64,000 bases of DNA, from positions 930,001 to 994,000 of the forward strand of contig JAKULF010000005.1 of NCBI GenBank assembly GCA_022661535.1, given 5' to 3'. The position numbers and the translations under genes were made by a program. How positions within the stretch are numbered: position 1 is the first letter of the stretch; every line of letters starts with the position of its first letter. The notes below the pieces were generated by a model. That model worked only from the letters and a program-made list of their open reading frames with translations. It did not search any database and had not been told where the DNA came from. Source of the DNA: Eutypa lata (Eukaryota > Ascomycota > Sordariomycetes > Xylariales > Diatrypaceae). Shown here one piece after another: positions 62,310 through 64,000 of the stretch.

Positions 62310-64000
62310 CTAGCGCCTTGATGGCGTTTTTATGTACCCTTTCCTAGCCCCGCGCCATTGGAAATTATCCCCAAAGTTCACCTGGACTTTACAGGCGCCC
62401 CCGCTGTGGCTGATGGCCGGGTACATTTTCCGGAACATCACCTTGCTCTGGTGCTGAGCTGTTTGCGCTGTTAGCGGGTAGGTAGTACTTTTGGAAATAG
62501 GTAAAGACAACTAGGACGTACCGACAACGTTTCCGTTAAGCGTGAAGTAGTACTCTTCTCTGTAGAAGTTTATACCGCAGCCTACAGTGAAACCTATCCC
62601 GAATTTGCGCTCGGATTTATGCTTTCCGCGCGATGCTTCTTCGAAGATGGAACCGTCATTGCCGTGGTAGCCAACCGACCACACGTTCCAGCCCATATTA
62701 GCTAGCGTTTGATCGCAGAACTCACCGCAGAACCCTACAGTAAGTGGGAGATGACTAGAGTCCATTTTTATTCGGTTTGTGCCTTCGGGGTCTAATACCG
62801 TGATCTCGAAGTACGAGAGCCCCTGGCCTCTGACCGGGAATGGAAAATCTGTCCGGAGACATATCGGTGACGATTTATCTCGGGCTAGTAATTGCATCAT
62901 TAAACCAAACACGGGTCCTGGAGAAGCTTGGAGACAAGGGGCTTGCAATACTCACACGCAAATTCAACCTCACATCCATCCCTCGTTATATGAAAGGGTG
63001 CTTTCTCCTCTGTGGTAAGAGGCTGCCACATTAATGGCATCACCATGGCCTTAGGTGTCTCGGTTAGGCTTGACAGCAATGACTGATTCGGGTTCAGAGG
63101 CACTCTGTCGCCGGCCTGGTGGATGAAGTGCTCGAGGTTCCACCCGTCCTGGTCCGTAGCCGACGAGACAACTGGTATAAGGGGCTTGAGTATTTCCCAG
63201 ATTTCGGGCTTGTTCAGCTCCGTGATTATGGGTAGCTCTTTGAAACCGAGGTCCAAGTCGGGGGATTCAGGCTGCCTCATGTCTGATATTATTTGTATGG
63301 AAGCATCTAGGAAACTTAGCCTTGGCCGTCGACGAGCTACAATTCCAAGCTCGAAGCATGATTCCGCGCCGGGGCGCGGTCTCTTGAACGGGCCAACTCC
63401 GACTTCGACGAGGCAAGCGGCCATTGCCGCCCCGTCATCCCACTTATTTCGAAGGCATGTCTCGAGGCCTGTGTAGCCCTCTCTAGATATCTCATCTAGG
63501 AGACGCGGCTCTTTCCGAACTAGAATTTTGAGCACCTTGACAGATCCTGTCTCCTTGATGGCCTGCCAGTACAGGTGAACCATATCGGCAAAGTCCCAAA
63601 CGCTTCTAAGGACTTCGGGGTCTTCCAGCCCAAGAAGCATTTCAAGAACCTTAATCCTGTCTGGGTCGTCATGTTCAGAATTTAGAAGAGAAAGGCAAGA
63701 GTGTCCATCACCTGTCTTCAACTTGTAATCACCACCATTATCAAGCATGAATTTGACTATCTCAGCGGAGGAGGAAATTGCCAAGTGCAAGGGAGTCATG
63801 CCTTGTTTGTCTAGGAGATTGAGGTTAGCCCCATGGTGCCATAGGGAGATTACCACTCGTAGGTCACATTCTCTAGCTGCTAGGTGAAGTGCACTCATGC
63901 CATCACTATTTGGTTTATTGTGGTCGGCATGGCCAACGACAATAAGCTTTTCTATAACGTCAGCCTTGGACCAGTAAGCAGCCAGGTGAAGAGGTGTCCA
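62310..64000 (-). CDS. Ankyrin-repeat plus SPRY-domain protein, 5' part off window
   Basis: The gene runs past the right edge. Visible exons on the minus strand are 64000-62956 (incomplete 5'), 62884-62522 and 62458-62310, with phases in agreement. The first encodes ankyrin repeats (WTPLHLAAYWSKADVIEKL, MSALHLAARECDLRVV, MTPLHLAISSSAEIVKFML) and a linker. The others encode a SPRY/B30.2 domain (LSYFEITVLD, VGFCGEF, WSVGYHGNDG, GIGFTVGCGINF, YYFTLNGNVVG, then KMYPAISHS and VQVNFGDNFQW). Fungal proteins of this layout often begin with NACHT/NLR-like modules and take part in non-self recognition. Whether this one does cannot be seen here. Confidence 0.85.

Overview
The window looks like a contig from a filamentous ascomycete (Pezizomycotina, probably Sordariomycetes). 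Genes are split by short introns of about 40-190 nt with GT..AG ends and CTAAC-type branch sites. The gene families are typical of moulds: an iterative highly reducing polyketide synthase (HR-PKS), a HET-domain protein, a fungal rhodopsin-domain protein, and several P450s and MFS transporters. Conserved eukaryotic genes (SEC63, a DENN-type DUF4484 protein) lie at the right. All exon models below were made by eye from splice signals and reading-frame continuity.

Left and centre (about 0.8-47.4 kb) is an accessory region with wide AT-rich gaps. In order it holds an MFS transporter (-), a classical SDR (-), a complete second-copy-type CYP51 (sterol 14-alpha-demethylase) (+), a second SDR (+), a 1397-residue fungal protein of unknown function (+) and an allantoate/pantothenate-type MFS permease (-). 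A gene graveyard follows (about 19.9-28.0 kb): a frameshifted P450 C-terminus, a frameshifted cupin-like fragment, a methyltransferase with three in-frame stops and a remnant FAD oxidoreductase. Among these sit one intact P450 and one intact thioredoxin-reductase-like enzyme. A 462-bp hAT-like MITE with near-perfect 8-bp target duplications comes next. Then come a 14-TM drug-efflux MFS (-), a rhodopsin-domain membrane protein (+), a P450 (+) and a complete 2583-residue HR-PKS (KS-AT-DH-cMT-ER-KR-ACP) (+). I read 17-47 kb as a partly eroded polyketide cluster. The PKS would build a C-methylated reduced chain, the P450s and oxidoreductases would tailor it, and the transporters would export it. 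No thioesterase, NRPS or pathway transcription factor is visible. The CYP51 on the left flank is suggestive because natural CYP51 inhibitors (restricticin, lanomycin) are made by HR-PKS clusters that carry a resistant CYP51, but the link here is only by position.

Right (47.4-64 kb) is more conserved, gene-dense and GC-rich: SEC63, an F-box gene with an early stop codon, a convergent HET-domain gene only 3 bp away, a DUF1264/OBAP-like protein, a DUF4484/Lchn-type protein, a small Cys-rich zinc-finger protein, an inverted-repeat hairpin and the 3' part of an ankyrin-SPRY gene that runs off the right edge.
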